From contig CAIPPO010000040.1 in NCBI GenBank assembly GCA_903866915.1, positions 1 to 57,167 on the forward strand: a stretch of DNA of 57,167 nucleotides. The letters run 5' to 3'. Below, in pieces: positions 48,786 through 57,167 of this stretch (position 1 is the stretch's first letter; each line of letters starts with the position of its first letter). The notes below the pieces were generated by a model. That model was not told where the DNA came from, ran no database searches, and saw only the letters and a program-made list of their open reading frames with translations. The DNA comes from an uncultured Mucilaginibacter sp. (GTDB lineage: Bacteria > Bacteroidota > Bacteroidia > Sphingobacteriales > Sphingobacteriaceae). A program made the position numbers and the translations under genes.

Positions 48786-51700
48786 ATGCAGTTAACCAAA
48801 TTAGAGATCAAGGGATTCAAAAGCTTCGGCGACAAGGTCTCCATCAATTTTAACGAAGGTGTTACCGCTGTTGTGGGGCCCAATGGCTGTGGCAAATCAA
48901 ACGTAGTTGATGCCATACGCTGGGTATTGGGTGAGCAAAGCACAAGAATGCTACGGTCGGAAAAGATGGAGAACATCATTTTCAATGGTGCCAAGGGCCG
49001 CAAGCCGGCTAACCTGGCAGAAGTTTCGCTAAGCTTCGACAATACTAAAAATATTCTACCTACCGAATTCTCGCAGGTTACGATTACCCGTAAACTTTAC
49101 CGTGCAGGGGAAAGCGAATACTGGCTGAATGATGTACAATGCCGGTTAAAGGACATTACAGACCTTTTTCTGGATACAGGCATAGGTGCTGACTCCTATT
49201 CCATCATTGAATTGAAGATGATAGACGAGATCATTGCCAATAAAGAAGGGTCGCGGAGGAATTTATTTGAGGAAGCGTCGGGTATTTCAAAATATAAACT
49301 GCGTAAAAAACAAACTTTCAGTAAACTTAAAGACACCGAAGCCGACCTGGAGCGCGTTGAGGATTTGCTTTCTGAAATAGAAAAGAACCTTAAAACTCTC
49401 GAGAACCAGGCCAAAAAAACGGAACGCTATTACCGTCTGAAAGAACAATATAAAAATTTGAGCTTGTTACTCGCGTCGTTCAGGATAGCAGGGTTTAGCG
49501 AATCGTTGAAAACAATTGAGGAAAAAGAACAAAAACGGCACGATGAAAAACTCGGCATCGTGGCCCAAATAGATACCGCAGAGGCAACATTACAGCAGCA
49601 GAAAGCTGATAGCCTGACCAAAGAGAAAAATCTTTCGGTACAACAAAAAGCTACGAACGAATTTGTGTCGAAAATAAGGGCTTATGAGAACGAGAAAAAG
49701 ATTAAGAACGAGCAGCTCAAATTTCAGCAGGATAAGGAAGCGCGGTTACTTGAAGAACTGGAGCGCGACCGTAACCAACTGAACCACGTTTTATACAACA
49801 TCAAGCGTCTTGCCGAGGAAAAGCTGGAGGAAGGCGAAAATTTAATTGATGTACAAGAGCGGGTTGCCGAATTAAAAAAAACAGTAGATGAATTGCGGGC
49901 CCGGCAGACTTCGACCAGAAACGAGCTAAATGAGTTAAATAGTGCTAACAATGCGCTTCAAAACCAAATATACAAAGCCGAAAAAGACCTGGATATCCTA
50001 TTGATCCAACAGCAGGCACTGGAACAGGAAAGCCAACGCAACCTGGAAGATACAACCAACAAAGAAGCCGAGCTATCCCATTTCAACCAGGTAGTGTCCG
50101 AACTGCAATACCGCTCAGAAAATATGGAACGCGAAGTGGCTTTGCTGGTAGATGCCGAGGAAAAGCTGCAACTGCAGATAAAAGAGAGTGAAAGTGAACT
50201 CGAGGACGTTAAAGACTATATTATCAGGGAAAGTCGCCGCCTGGATGCCAAACAGAACGAATATAACCTTACCAAAAGCATGGTGGACAACCTGGAAGGT
50301 TTCCCGGAGTCCATACGTTTCCTGAAAAAAACGGGCGGTTGGGCCAAAAATGCACCGCTCTTTAGTGATGTATTATTCTGTAAAGAAGAATACCGTGTAG
50401 CGATCGAGAACTATCTTGAGCCGCTGATGAATTATTACGTGGTAGAGAACTATTATGAAGCGATTGCTGCGATCAATTTATTGAGTAATTCATCACAGGG
50501 GCGGGCCCAGTTCTTTGTATTGAGCAATTATACCCGGCATACACATCATGCTGCTATCGCAGATGATTTTAATGGTATTCCTGCACTCAGTGTGATCGAG
50601 GTAGAACCAAAGTATCAGCATCTTTGCAGCCATCTTTTAAAGAATGTTTACCTTGTCAATGATTCAGCCGAACAGGATCTGAATGGCGCCGAGCTGCCGC
50701 ATGATGTGGTTTTGATAGGTAAAAGCGGCAAATTTAACAAATCGCAATTTACAATGGCAGGCGGATCGGTGGGGCTATTTGAAGGGAAACGTATCGGCCG
50801 TGCAAAAAACCTTGAAAATCTGTCAAAAGAGATCCGAAGCCTTGAAACCAAAATAGCCGAATATAAATTCAGGCAGGATACTCTACATAGTAAGTTGTCA
50901 TCGCTCAGGTCTCTTGATAAAAGTTCACAGATACAACTTTTGCAGCAGGACCTGAATCGTCTCAATTCCGAATTGATCGCGGTAAAAACGCGACAAGAGC
51001 AATACGAGGCCTTCATAGAGAATAGCCGTAACCGGAAAAACGATATTGCCCGTAAAATAGTTAGCATCGAAGAGGAAAAAACATCGCTTAAGCCGGCATT
51101 GATTGATCTGAAAGCGCAAAAACTGGCATTGGCAGAACAACTGGCTTCTAAGCAGCTTGAATTTAATGAACTTAATGACGAGGCTACCCAACAATCAAAT
51201 ACTTATAACCAGGAAAACATACGTTTCCACCAGCAGCAAAATAAGGTTTCGGGACTCGTAAAGGATACCGAATACCGTGAAACTCAAAAAGAATCGCTGG
51301 AAAGCCGAATCAGCCACAACAATGCCGAACTGGATAAAGTTAAACAGGCTATCACCGAAAACTTGTCGCAATCGGATAATTCTGATGTCGACCTGCTCGA
51401 GATGTATCAGCAGAAAGAAGCACTTGAAAAGGCGACCCAGCAAGCCGAACAGGATTATTATAGCTGGCGCACCAGAATCTCTGAAGCTGAAAACGAAATT
51501 GCTGCACTACGACGTACCAAGGAGCAATTCGAGTTACTGGAAAACGAACTTAAAGATGAAAAAAACAACCTGAAGCTGGAACTGAATGCACTCAAAGAAC
51601 GTCTTTCTGTTGAATTCAATATCGATATACAGGACCTGCTTGACACCCCGCCTCCAACAGACGAAAACGAAAATGAATTAAGGGACAAAACAGAAAAGAT

Positions 51701-52328
51701 CAAAAAGCAGCTGGACGATTTCGGACCAATAAACCCGCTGGCAGTAGAGGCTTATAACGAAATGAACACGCGTTATGAATTTATCCAGGCACAAAAGAAA
51801 GATCTGAGCGAAGCAAAAGCGTCCCTGCTGACCACCATCAAGGAAATTGATGACACTGCCCGTGATAAATTCATGCAGGCCTTCGACAAAGTTCGAGAAA
51901 ACTTCATTAAGGTATTCCGTTCATTGTTCAATGAGGAGGACTCCTGCGACCTGATCTTGCTGGACCCAAACAATCCGCTTGAATCAGACATCGATATTAT
52001 TGCACGACCAAAAGGCAAAAGGCCGCTTTCCATCAACCAGCTTTCGGGTGGCGAGAAAACTTTGACGGCTACTGCCATCCTGTTCTCGCTTTACCTGCTT
52101 AAACCTGCTCCCTTCTGTATTTTTGACGAAGTTGACGCACCTCTCGATGATACTAATATTGATAAGTTCAATAACATCATCCGCGATTTTTCGAGCCAGT
52201 CGCAATTCATCATCGTATCCCACAATAAACGCACCATTGCCAGCACTGATGTGATCTATGGCGTAACCATGGTTGAACAAGGTGTTTCAAGGGTAGTTCC
52301 GGTTGACTTGAGAGAGTTGGCGGATTGA
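48786..52328 (+). CDS. smc: Chromosome partition protein SMC
   Basis: 1180 residues, the normal SMC length. Head half with Walker A GPNGCGKSN near 31-39 and ALGEQSTRMLRS-like Q-loop; first coiled coil (about 170-500); hinge (about 515-675, GFPESIRFL to AGGSVGLFEG); second coiled coil (680-1000); C-terminal head with signature LSGGEKTLTA near 1080 and Walker B FCIFDEVDAPLDD near 1105. It forms the ring-shaped condensin that compacts and segregates the chromosome with ScpA and ScpB, which are not in the window. A period-7 tract precedes it and a palindromic repeat follows. Confidence 0.97.
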   Translation: MQLTKLEIKGFKSFGDKVSINFNEGVTAVVGPNGCGKSNVVDAIRWVLGEQSTRMLRSEKMENIIFNGAKGRKPANLAEVSLSFDNTKNILPTEFSQVTITRKLYRAGESEYWLNDVQCRLKDITDLFLDTGIGADSYSIIELKMIDEIIANKEGSRRNLFEEASGISKYKLRKKQTFSKLKDTEADLERVEDLLSEIEKNLKTLENQAKKTERYYRLKEQYKNLSLLLASFRIAGFSESLKTIEEKEQKRHDEKLGIVAQIDTAEATLQQQKADSLTKEKNLSVQQKATNEFVSKIRAYENEKKIKNEQLKFQQDKEARLLEELERDRNQLNHVLYNIKRLAEEKLEEGENLIDVQERVAELKKTVDELRARQTSTRNELNELNSANNALQNQIYKAEKDLDILLIQQQALEQESQRNLEDTTNKEAELSHFNQVVSELQYRSENMEREVALLVDAEEKLQLQIKESESELEDVKDYIIRESRRLDAKQNEYNLTKSMVDNLEGFPESIRFLKKTGGWAKNAPLFSDVLFCKEEYRVAIENYLEPLMNYYVVENYYEAIAAINLLSNSSQGRAQFFVLSNYTRHTHHAAIADDFNGIPALSVIEVEPKYQHLCSHLLKNVYLVNDSAEQDLNGAELPHDVVLIGKSGKFNKSQFTMAGGSVGLFEGKRIGRAKNLENLSKEIRSLETKIAEYKFRQDTLHSKLSSLRSLDKSSQIQLLQQDLNRLNSELIAVKTRQEQYEAFIENSRNRKNDIARKIVSIEEEKTSLKPALIDLKAQKLALAEQLASKQLEFNELNDEATQQSNTYNQENIRFHQQQNKVSGLVKDTEYRETQKESLESRISHNNAELDKVKQAITENLSQSDNSDVDLLEMYQQKEALEKATQQAEQDYYSWRTRISEAENEIAALRRTKEQFELLENELKDEKNNLKLELNALKERLSVEFNIDIQDLLDTPPPTDENENELRDKTEKIKKQLDDFGPINPLAVEAYNEMNTRYEFIQAQKKDLSEAKASLLTTIKEIDDTARDKFMQAFDKVRENFIKVFRSLFNEEDSCDLILLDPNNPLESDIDIIARPKGKRPLSINQLSGGEKTLTATAILFSLYLLKPAPFCIFDEVDAPLDDTNIDKFNNIIRDFSSQSQFIIVSHNKRTIASTDVIYGVTMVEQGVSRVVPVDLRELAD

Positions 52329-52361
52329 GGAAAGGCGAAAGGTTCATGGTGCACTAAATTC

Positions 52362-52394
52362 AGCTTTACGAAGTTTTTAAAACTTCGTAAAGCT
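52362..52394. repeat. Palindromic repeat, copy 3
   Basis: Perfect 15-bp stem with core TTACGAAGTTT and loop TTA, between the convergent smc and S41 peptidase genes. Outer stem positions differ from copies 1 and 2 but are compensated on the other arm. Confidence 0.7.
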
Positions 52395-52423
52395 AAACTA
52401 GTCTGTCCCGGATAACTGCTACC

Positions 52424-53998
52424 CTACCTCCCCTTCTTCAGCTTCAAAACCTTATTCATCACCATACCATTGAATTTGTTTCTTTCAAAGACCCTGGCAG
52501 ATTCATGACTTGCTCGTAATGCTAAAGACTGCCCGGGCAGCCTCTGTGTTACCGGCGATTTAACCGCATAGGTGCCAGTTTTAACATAATTCAGTACATG
52601 GGCCAACAATCCTTCGCCTGGGTCACCAAAATCTTTGGTTACGTCGTCATAATCTCCCACACCCGGATAGGTACTGGTGCCCGGGGTAAAGCCTGAATAA
52701 TAACCACCCTGCCCTGCGGAGTTTTGCGTATAAAATTCTGGCGTGTACATTTGGTAAACATTAATATCGATATCAAAAAAGCCAACCGGCTTGCCATAGC
52801 TGGTTTCACCTACAAATTGCACATTTAATTCAGGTCGCAGGTTATTGATCGTTAACTCACTTGCAGAGGCAGTAGAACCGGTTACAATAAAGAATACCCT
52901 ATTTACAGCCAAAGTTCCCTGTTTAGAAAAAGTGACCGCATTACCGGCAACTGAATAGTCAAATTGCGCATAGTTATAATCCTGCCCTGTGGTCGGATCG
53001 TGGCGCCACTGGTTTTTCAGCAAAGCCTCCTTATTATTTTGAAGTGTAGTATTATAATAGGTATTGTACATCAAAGTACCCGACTTGGCGGCAGGTACGA
53101 TCAAATTATCCAGGTATTCGGCAGTTGACACATAACCACCACCATTATAACGCAGATCAACTGCGAGATCGGTTACGCCTTTGTTTGTGAAATAAGTAAA
53201 AGCAGCATCCAGTTGCGGACCGGCATTGGCTTCGGAGGTAAAACTGTTAAAAACGATATAGCCTACAATATGGCCGTTTCCTTCGTCGAATGTTGTATAC
53301 TTTAATACCGGGTTAACTGTATAGTTGGCCACGGCCATATTAGTTACCGTTAACGTGGTGCCATCCGGTTTTAACAATGTCATTGAAATAGTATTGCTAT
53401 TTGAATAGGCATTGATAACAAAATTCAGGTTTGTGCTGTTACCATTAACTTGCGGGCCATCGTAAGAAATACTTGTATTCCCGTTGATGCTTGTTATTTG
53501 GTAACCGCGCTTTATACCAGCCAGATCAGCGGGCGAACCGGGGTAAACATATTTTATCCTCAGGTCATTGATCAGGTTGTACAGTGGTGCAAAGCCAAAA
53601 TCTCCGCGTGTACCATTCAATTCTGCAGATACCTGGCCATTATCGATAAAGGAGTATTTGGCATCGCCCTGGGTATCATAATACTCATAGGGCTGCCCGG
53701 TTGCCGGGTTGATAGCAATTTGCGAGATAGCATTTAGCTCATTAGTTAAGGCAGTAATATCATCTGCTCCGGTATAGCTCCGTGGCTTAAATGCTGCATA
53801 GGTAGGCAATGCATTGTACCATAAATAATCTTCCTGTGCATACAGGAATACCGAATCTTTAATCCTATCCAGCGTTGAGCCGGCGTCATTCGGACTAATT
53901 GTGGTAGTATTAACTGTACCAGTATTTTTAGGGCTCTTTTTACAAGCCGCCATCAATACAGCGGAAAGGATTAAAAGAGAGTAAATAATTTTTTTCAT
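52424..53998 (-). CDS. S41-family (C-terminal processing) peptidase lipoprotein
   Basis: 524 residues. Lipobox MAAC (Cys near 18) predicts lipid anchoring. A PDZ-like segment spans about 150-225 (YPGSPADLAGIKRGYQITSINGN), followed by the S41 catalytic domain: DLRYNGGGYVSTAEYLDN near 285, nucleophile Ser in VTGSTASASELT near 370, and catalytic Lys in GETSYGKPVG near 397. It would cut unfolded or tagged proteins at the outer membrane or periplasm. I start at ATG 53998, eight codons inside the longest frame, because signal peptide MKKIIYSLLILS begins there. Single gene. Confidence 0.88.
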   Translation of the reverse strand: MKKIIYSLLILSAVLMAACKKSPKNTGTVNTTTISPNDAGSTLDRIKDSVFLYAQEDYLWYNALPTYAAFKPRSYTGADDITALTNELNAISQIAINPATGQPYEYYDTQGDAKYSFIDNGQVSAELNGTRGDFGFAPLYNLINDLRIKYVYPGSPADLAGIKRGYQITSINGNTSISYDGPQVNGNSTNLNFVINAYSNSNTISMTLLKPDGTTLTVTNMAVANYTVNPVLKYTTFDEGNGHIVGYIVFNSFTSEANAGPQLDAAFTYFTNKGVTDLAVDLRYNGGGYVSTAEYLDNLIVPAAKSGTLMYNTYYNTTLQNNKEALLKNQWRHDPTTGQDYNYAQFDYSVAGNAVTFSKQGTLAVNRVFFIVTGSTASASELTINNLRPELNVQFVGETSYGKPVGFFDIDINVYQMYTPEFYTQNSAGQGGYYSGFTPGTSTYPGVGDYDDVTKDFGDPGEGLLAHVLNYVKTGTYAVKSPVTQRLPGQSLALRASHESARVFERNKFNGMVMNKVLKLKKGR

Positions 53999-54060
53999 AT
54001 AATTTGAAATTAGTTGGTTCAAGAAAAATTCTTTATGTAAACGAAATTTACGACAATTTG

Positions 54061-54684
54061 TTATGATCGGATTGGCTTAAATTCATTCATTTTTACAAAA
54101 TCAATACCCGAAGCTTCGGCACAATGGGCATCAATATCGCTATTGCCAAACATGATCAGGTTTTTTCGTTGCAGAGAATGTTGGTGTATCATCAAATCGA
54201 TACAGTCTGTTTCAGGTTTTGGGGCTGTTTCATTGGCAAAATAACAGATGAGATATTGTTCCAAACCATGCCATTCCGTTTGTTTAATTTTATTAAGTTG
54301 TAATTCGGGGTCACCATTGGTAACTATAAAAATCTGTTTCCGGTCTATCACAATCTCCTGAAGCAACTTAAGCATATCCTGATATAACAAAAGCTTCAGT
54401 GGCAGTTTCGCGGTTCGGCTCAAATGGTTGAAATTGGTCCGATATTTTTCATCCAGATTAAATTTACTCTTCAAATTATCAAAAACCATTTGTTTACCTT
54501 CAGCCAGGTAGGTATTTGTCATCAACTCGGTAGCAGCTTTTGCATCCATCATTTCGGTATATTCAAGGAAACTGCTGAACAGGTAATAAACCTGCAACCA
54601 ATAATCCTTTTCAGGATATAGCACATCATCCAACTCAAAAATAAAGGCATTTTTACGCCCGTCTAAGTCACTGTATCTGATCAT
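54061..54684 (-). CDS. HAD-like protein with degenerate catalytic motifs
   Basis: 207 residues with the HAD Rossmann fold and cap (about 30-95). Motif I reads FIFELDDVLYP: the nucleophile position is Glu17 instead of Asp, while Asp19 is kept. Motif II Thr is present (IVTNGDPE), motif III Lys is present (APKPETD), but motif IV reads MFGNSDID, with Asn where Asp is expected (GDS). Two metal/phosphate-binding acidic residues are thus altered, so phosphatase activity is doubtful. It is the last gene of lolD - preATP-grasp - HAD; its start overlaps the gene before it by 17 bases. Confidence 0.8.
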   Translation of the reverse strand: MIRYSDLDGRKNAFIFELDDVLYPEKDYWLQVYYLFSSFLEYTEMMDAKAATELMTNTYLAEGKQMVFDNLKSKFNLDEKYRTNFNHLSRTAKLPLKLLLYQDMLKLLQEIVIDRKQIFIVTNGDPELQLNKIKQTEWHGLEQYLICYFANETAPKPETDCIDLMIHQHSLQRKNLIMFGNSDIDAHCAEASGIDFVKMNEFKPIRS

Positions 54685-54976
54685 TAACTACGATGCTGAT
54701 GCCATATTCGGCAAATAGTTGGGCTGAATTTAATAATAAAACTTGTTCCTGTACCCTCAGAGGGCATATTTTGTTGATATTCCGGTTAAGGCAAAGTGTC
54801 AAAACCTGATGTACGTAGCTTGTATCGAGAGGATTTGGTAATCGGATCATTTTGCCGGTATTGACCAGGAATTCGGGTAGCGCTTCAAAATCACCCATTA
54901 AAACAGGCTCGCCGTGCAGGGCAGTTTTAAGCACATAAGCTTCCGCCGAATTTGCGCAGGTGATCAATGTATACAT
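54668..54976 (-). CDS. Stand-alone preATP-grasp-like domain protein
   Basis: 102 residues. The sequence LITCANSAEAYVLKTALHGEPVLMGD, then LPNPLDTSYVHQVLTLCL and NKICPLRVQEQVLLL...EYGISIVV follows the N-terminal preATP-grasp (Rossmann-like) domain of carbamoyl-phosphate-synthase-like ATP-grasp enzymes, but no ATP-grasp domain follows. It is either a truncated relic or a domain kept for its own role. It starts 3 bases after the lolD stop and overlaps the HAD gene by 17 bases. Start is ATG 54976; a TTG one codon upstream is possible. Family call is by resemblance only. Confidence 0.62.
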   Translation of the reverse strand: MYTLITCANSAEAYVLKTALHGEPVLMGDFEALPEFLVNTGKMIRLPNPLDTSYVHQVLTLCLNRNINKICPLRVQEQVLLLNSAQLFAEYGISIVVNDQIQ

Positions 54977-54979
54977 CAA

Positions 54980-55633
54980 TTATTCAACTATCGATCCGTC
55001 TCTCATGATTATCTTCCGGTCGGCCAGGGCAGCCAAATGCTCGTTATGCGTAACGATGACAAAAGTCTGGTCAAATTCGTCGCGTAAATTTTTAAATAAC
55101 TGATGCAATTCATTGGCATTGGCTGAATCGAGATTACCTGAAGGTTCGTCTGCAAAAATTAGCGAGGGGCTGTTGATCAATGCTCTGGCAACTGCTACGC
55201 GTTGTTGTTCACCACCCGAAAGCTGATTAGGTTTGTGACTGAATCTATCACCAAGTCCTAATCTTTCTAATAATTTCTGTGCTTTTTGCTCTGCGACACT
55301 CCGCGATGTCCCAGCAATCAATGCGGGGATACAAACATTCTCTATGGCGTTAAATTCCGCCAGCAGATGATGAAACTGGAAAACAAAACCGATCTGTAAA
55401 TTGCGATACGCGCTCAGATCACGGTTGCTCAAACCACTAACCACCGTATCCCCTATAGTCACATTGCCAGAATCCGCTTTATCCAGCGTCCCTAAAATAT
55501 TGAGCAAAGTACTTTTTCCAGCACCGGAAGCACCGAGAATGGTTACTATCTCACCTTTTTTCACTTCCAGGTCGACATTCTTTAAAATTTGCAGCTGTCC
55601 GTATGATTTTTGTATAGCTTTTGCTTTGAGCAT
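54980..55633 (-). CDS. lolD: LolD-type ABC transporter ATP-binding protein
   Basis: 217-residue ATPase of the LolD/MacB family. Walker [10 protein letters not shown] near 34-42, signature [15 protein letters not shown] near 138, Walker [14 protein letters not shown] near 158, H-loop VTHNEHL near 193. In Bacteria this ATPase drives LolCE in release of lipoproteins from the inner membrane, or related MacB pumps; the permease is not adjacent. First gene of a left-running operon with the preATP-grasp and HAD genes. Its promoter box ends 4 bases before the ATG, predicting a leaderless mRNA. Confidence 0.9.
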   Translation of the reverse strand: MLKAKAIQKSYGQLQILKNVDLEVKKGEIVTILGASGAGKSTLLNILGTLDKADSGNVTIGDTVVSGLSNRDLSAYRNLQIGFVFQFHHLLAEFNAIENVCIPALIAGTSRSVAEQKAQKLLERLGLGDRFSHKPNQLSGGEQQRVAVARALINSPSLIFADEPSGNLDSANANELHQLFKNLRDEFDQTFVIVTHNEHLAALADRKIIMRDGSIVE

Positions 55634-55637
55634 GCTG

Positions 55638-55645
55638 CAAAGTTA
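55638..55645 (-). promoter_or_regulatory. -7 box TAACTTTG, leaderless-type, lolD operon
   Basis: Exact TAnnTTTG on the minus strand, ending 4 bases before the lolD ATG. Confidence 0.5.
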
Positions 55646-55732
55646 AGGATTTGGTTGTTATTTAGTTTCAGTGGTTAAAGTAGTTGTATTGGTTTTATAC
55701 CCCGCTAAGCCAAATGAAATAACTTTACATCA

Positions 55733-55755
55733 TTTCAACGATTCAACGTTTCAAC
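55733..55755 (+). repeat. Period-8 repeat upstream of sucC
   Basis: TTTCAACG, ATTCAACG, TTTCAAC in 8-base register, upstream of the sucC promoter box. Confidence 0.45.
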
Positions 55756-55773
55756 AAAAACAAAACAAAATCG

Positions 55774-55781
55774 TAGATTTG
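55774..55781 (+). promoter_or_regulatory. sucC: -7 box TAGATTTG, sucC
   Basis: Exact TAnnTTTG, 21 bases before ATG 55803. It shows that the longer open frame upstream is not translated. Confidence 0.6.
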
Positions 55782-55802
55782 GCTCAAATTCTACATAACC
55801 AT

Positions 55803-56996
55803 ATGAATATACACGAATACCAGGGCAAAGCCATATTAAAAAGCTTTGGCGTACGAGTTCAGGAAGGCATAGTTGCCGATACCGTTGAACAGGCCGTTGC
55901 AGCCGCTCAAAAATTAAAAGACGATCTTAATTCGAGTTGGGTGGTAATCAAGGCGCAAATACATGCCGGTGGCCGTGGTAAAGGCGGTGGTGTAAAACTG
56001 GCTAAAAACCTGGAGGAAGTAAAGGAAAAAGCAGGTGCAATATTAGGAATGCAGCTGGTTACTCCTCAAACCGGCCCTGAGGGTAAAAAAGTAAACAAGG
56101 TACTGGTTGCTCAGGATGTATATTATCCCGGTGAATCTGAAACAAAAGAATTTTACGTTAGTGTTTTACTCGACCGGGGTAAAGGTCGGAATATCATCAT
56201 GTATTCAACCGAAGGTGGTATGGATATTGAACATGTTGCCGAACATACCCCCCACCTGATATTTAAAGAAGAAATTGATCCTAAAGTTGGTTTACAGCCA
56301 TTCCAGGCACGTAAAGTAGCCTTTAACCTTGGCTTGTCTGGCGATGCTTTTAAGGATATGGTGAAATTTGTAAGTGCACTTTATAAAGCTTATGACGCTA
56401 CTGATTCATCGCTTTTCGAGATCAACCCGGTACTGAAAACCTCCGATAATAAAATTTTGGCCGTTGATGCTAAAGTGAACCTGGATGATAACGGTTTGTT
56501 TCGCCATCCTGATTTCGTTGGCTTACGCGACCTGGCCGAAGAAGATCCAACGGAAGTGGAAGCCAGTAAATCAAACCTGAACTATGTGAAACTCGACGGT
56601 AACGTAGGTTGTATGGTTAATGGTGCAGGCTTGGCCATGGCAACTATGGACATCATTAAACTGGCTGGTGGCGAGCCGGCAAACTTCCTCGACGTAGGTG
56701 GTACGGCCAATGCCGAAACCGTTAAGGCTGCTTTCAATATCATTTTGAAAGATCCGAATGTGAAGGCTATCCTAATTAACATATTTGGTGGTATTGTGCG
56801 TTGTGACCGTGTAGCACAGGGTGTTATTGATGCCTATCAGGAATTGGGCAATATCAGCATCCCGATCATTGTTCGCTTGCAGGGCACAAATGCTGTTGAA
56901 GCTAAATCGTTGATTGACAATTCGGGCCTTAAAGTTTATTCAGCCATTTTGTTGAAAGAAGCTGCTGAGCGTGTTAAGGAAGTTCTTGCCTTATAA
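55803..56996 (+). CDS. sucC: Succinyl-CoA synthetase beta subunit (ADP-forming)
   Basis: 397 residues, the exact usual length. It starts MNIHEYQGKAILKSFGV, the family N terminus, and has an ATP-grasp domain with AGGRGKGGGVK near 52-62, FEINPVL near 205 and the C-terminal CoA-ligase domain with GGTANAETVKAAF near 300 and NIFGGIVRCDRVA near 325. It makes succinate and ATP from succinyl-CoA in the TCA cycle with SucD, which is not within the window on the right. The open frame extends 44 codons upstream, but the promoter box and period-8 repeat there exclude that start. Confidence 0.96.
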   Translation: MNIHEYQGKAILKSFGVRVQEGIVADTVEQAVAAAQKLKDDLNSSWVVIKAQIHAGGRGKGGGVKLAKNLEEVKEKAGAILGMQLVTPQTGPEGKKVNKVLVAQDVYYPGESETKEFYVSVLLDRGKGRNIIMYSTEGGMDIEHVAEHTPHLIFKEEIDPKVGLQPFQARKVAFNLGLSGDAFKDMVKFVSALYKAYDATDSSLFEINPVLKTSDNKILAVDAKVNLDDNGLFRHPDFVGLRDLAEEDPTEVEASKSNLNYVKLDGNVGCMVNGAGLAMATMDIIKLAGGEPANFLDVGGTANAETVKAAFNIILKDPNVKAILINIFGGIVRCDRVAQGVIDAYQELGNISIPIIVRLQGTNAVEAKSLIDNSGLKVYSAILLKEAAERVKEVLAL

Positions 56997-57031
56997 CCTT
57001 TGCTCAAATAATTTAAATTTTATATCATTTG

Positions 57032-57060
57032 AAAAGCTCGTTAGTGAGCTTTTTTTGTTT
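57032..57060 (+). terminator. Rho-independent terminator of sucC
   Basis: Stem AAAAGCTC / GAGCTTTT with a 6-base loop, followed by a run of T. 36 bases after the stop. The last 107 bases of the window hold nothing I can identify. Confidence 0.8.
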
Positions 57061-57167
57061 GAGTAAATACAACAAAAACTTCTTTGACTGGTTATTGTCT
57101 ATAAGAATTGTCGACTAAATGTAAACTTAACAATTTAACAATAGATGTTTAAACATCTATATATACC

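Noticed and set aside
55671-55802. 44-codon N-terminal extension of sucC
   Set aside because: It contains the promoter box and a repeat tract, and the standard SucC N terminus begins at 55803.

Overview
The window looks like a chromosomal segment of a member of the Bacteroidota, most likely a Sphingobacteriaceae of the Mucilaginibacter/Pedobacter type. The evidence is the AT-leaning composition, the gene content (SprA-free but with an Oar-like TonB-dependent receptor, PorT-type barrel, type III glutamine synthetase, short region-1.1-less RpoD, two-subunit 3-oxoacid CoA transferase, futalosine menaquinone genes), the near absence of Shine-Dalgarno sequences, and at least sixteen gene starts preceded by an exact TAnnTTTG box, the known Bacteroidota -7 promoter element. 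No prophage, insertion sequence, CRISPR array or rRNA operon is visible; this is mostly core chromosome with lineage-specific small genes and repeats between them.

Layout. 1-5080: 1-Cys peroxiredoxin, a secreted PepSY-like protein, two short-chain dehydrogenases, a run of three small unknown genes (one of only 44 codons) and a DUF4359 protein. 5085-9034: a menaquinone (futalosine) cluster mqnE - histidine phosphatase - mqnA, divergent from a cystathionine gamma-synthase type PLP enzyme. 9128-10759: scoB and scoA, separated by a decayed four-helix-bundle gene framed by inverted repeats. 10999-14951: DUF4296 lipoprotein - mutS2 - CE2-type esterase. 14991-18341: yggS, a GNAT enzyme, a DUF3298 lipoprotein and aspartate kinase. 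18343-22649: SDR, DUF92 membrane protein, small membrane protein, PorT barrel plus patatin, uracil-DNA glycosylase. 22779-25690: tRNA-His, CopA-type ATPase, RNase HI. 25775-29643: purL - VOC protein - trmN6 - YfcE phosphoesterase. 29851-37105: TonB, a DUF4468-like protein, and a nitrogen block (BBP2 porin, Amt, glutamine synthetase III). 37126-46820: ClC protein, PurM-like protein, Oar-like receptor, lipoamide dehydrogenase, MBL hydrolase, primary sigma factor. 46961-57000: a tiny membrane protein with an ABC ATPase, PhzF protein, SMC, S41 peptidase, an operon lolD - orphan preATP-grasp domain - degenerate HAD protein, and sucC.

How it fits together. Most genes are housekeeping (redox, purine, DNA maintenance, TCA cycle, translation). 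The clearest functional neighbourhood is nitrogen acquisition: outer-membrane porin and ammonium transporter on one strand facing glutamine synthetase on the other, with a shared repeated leader motif before porin and transporter.

Most worth a second look: (1) the operon of lolD with a stand-alone preATP-grasp domain and a HAD protein whose nucleophile Asp is Glu and whose motif IV Asp is Asn; (2) an ABC ATPase translationally overlapped by a 94-residue three-helix membrane protein; (3) several intergenic tracts built on a strict 7-base period; (4) three copies of a 15-16 bp palindrome with compensatory changes; (5) three genes whose TAnnTTTG box ends 3-4 bases before the start codon, which predicts leaderless mRNAs; and (6) the repeat-framed pseudogene between scoB and scoA. 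All of these come from reading the sequence by eye; no database search was run.
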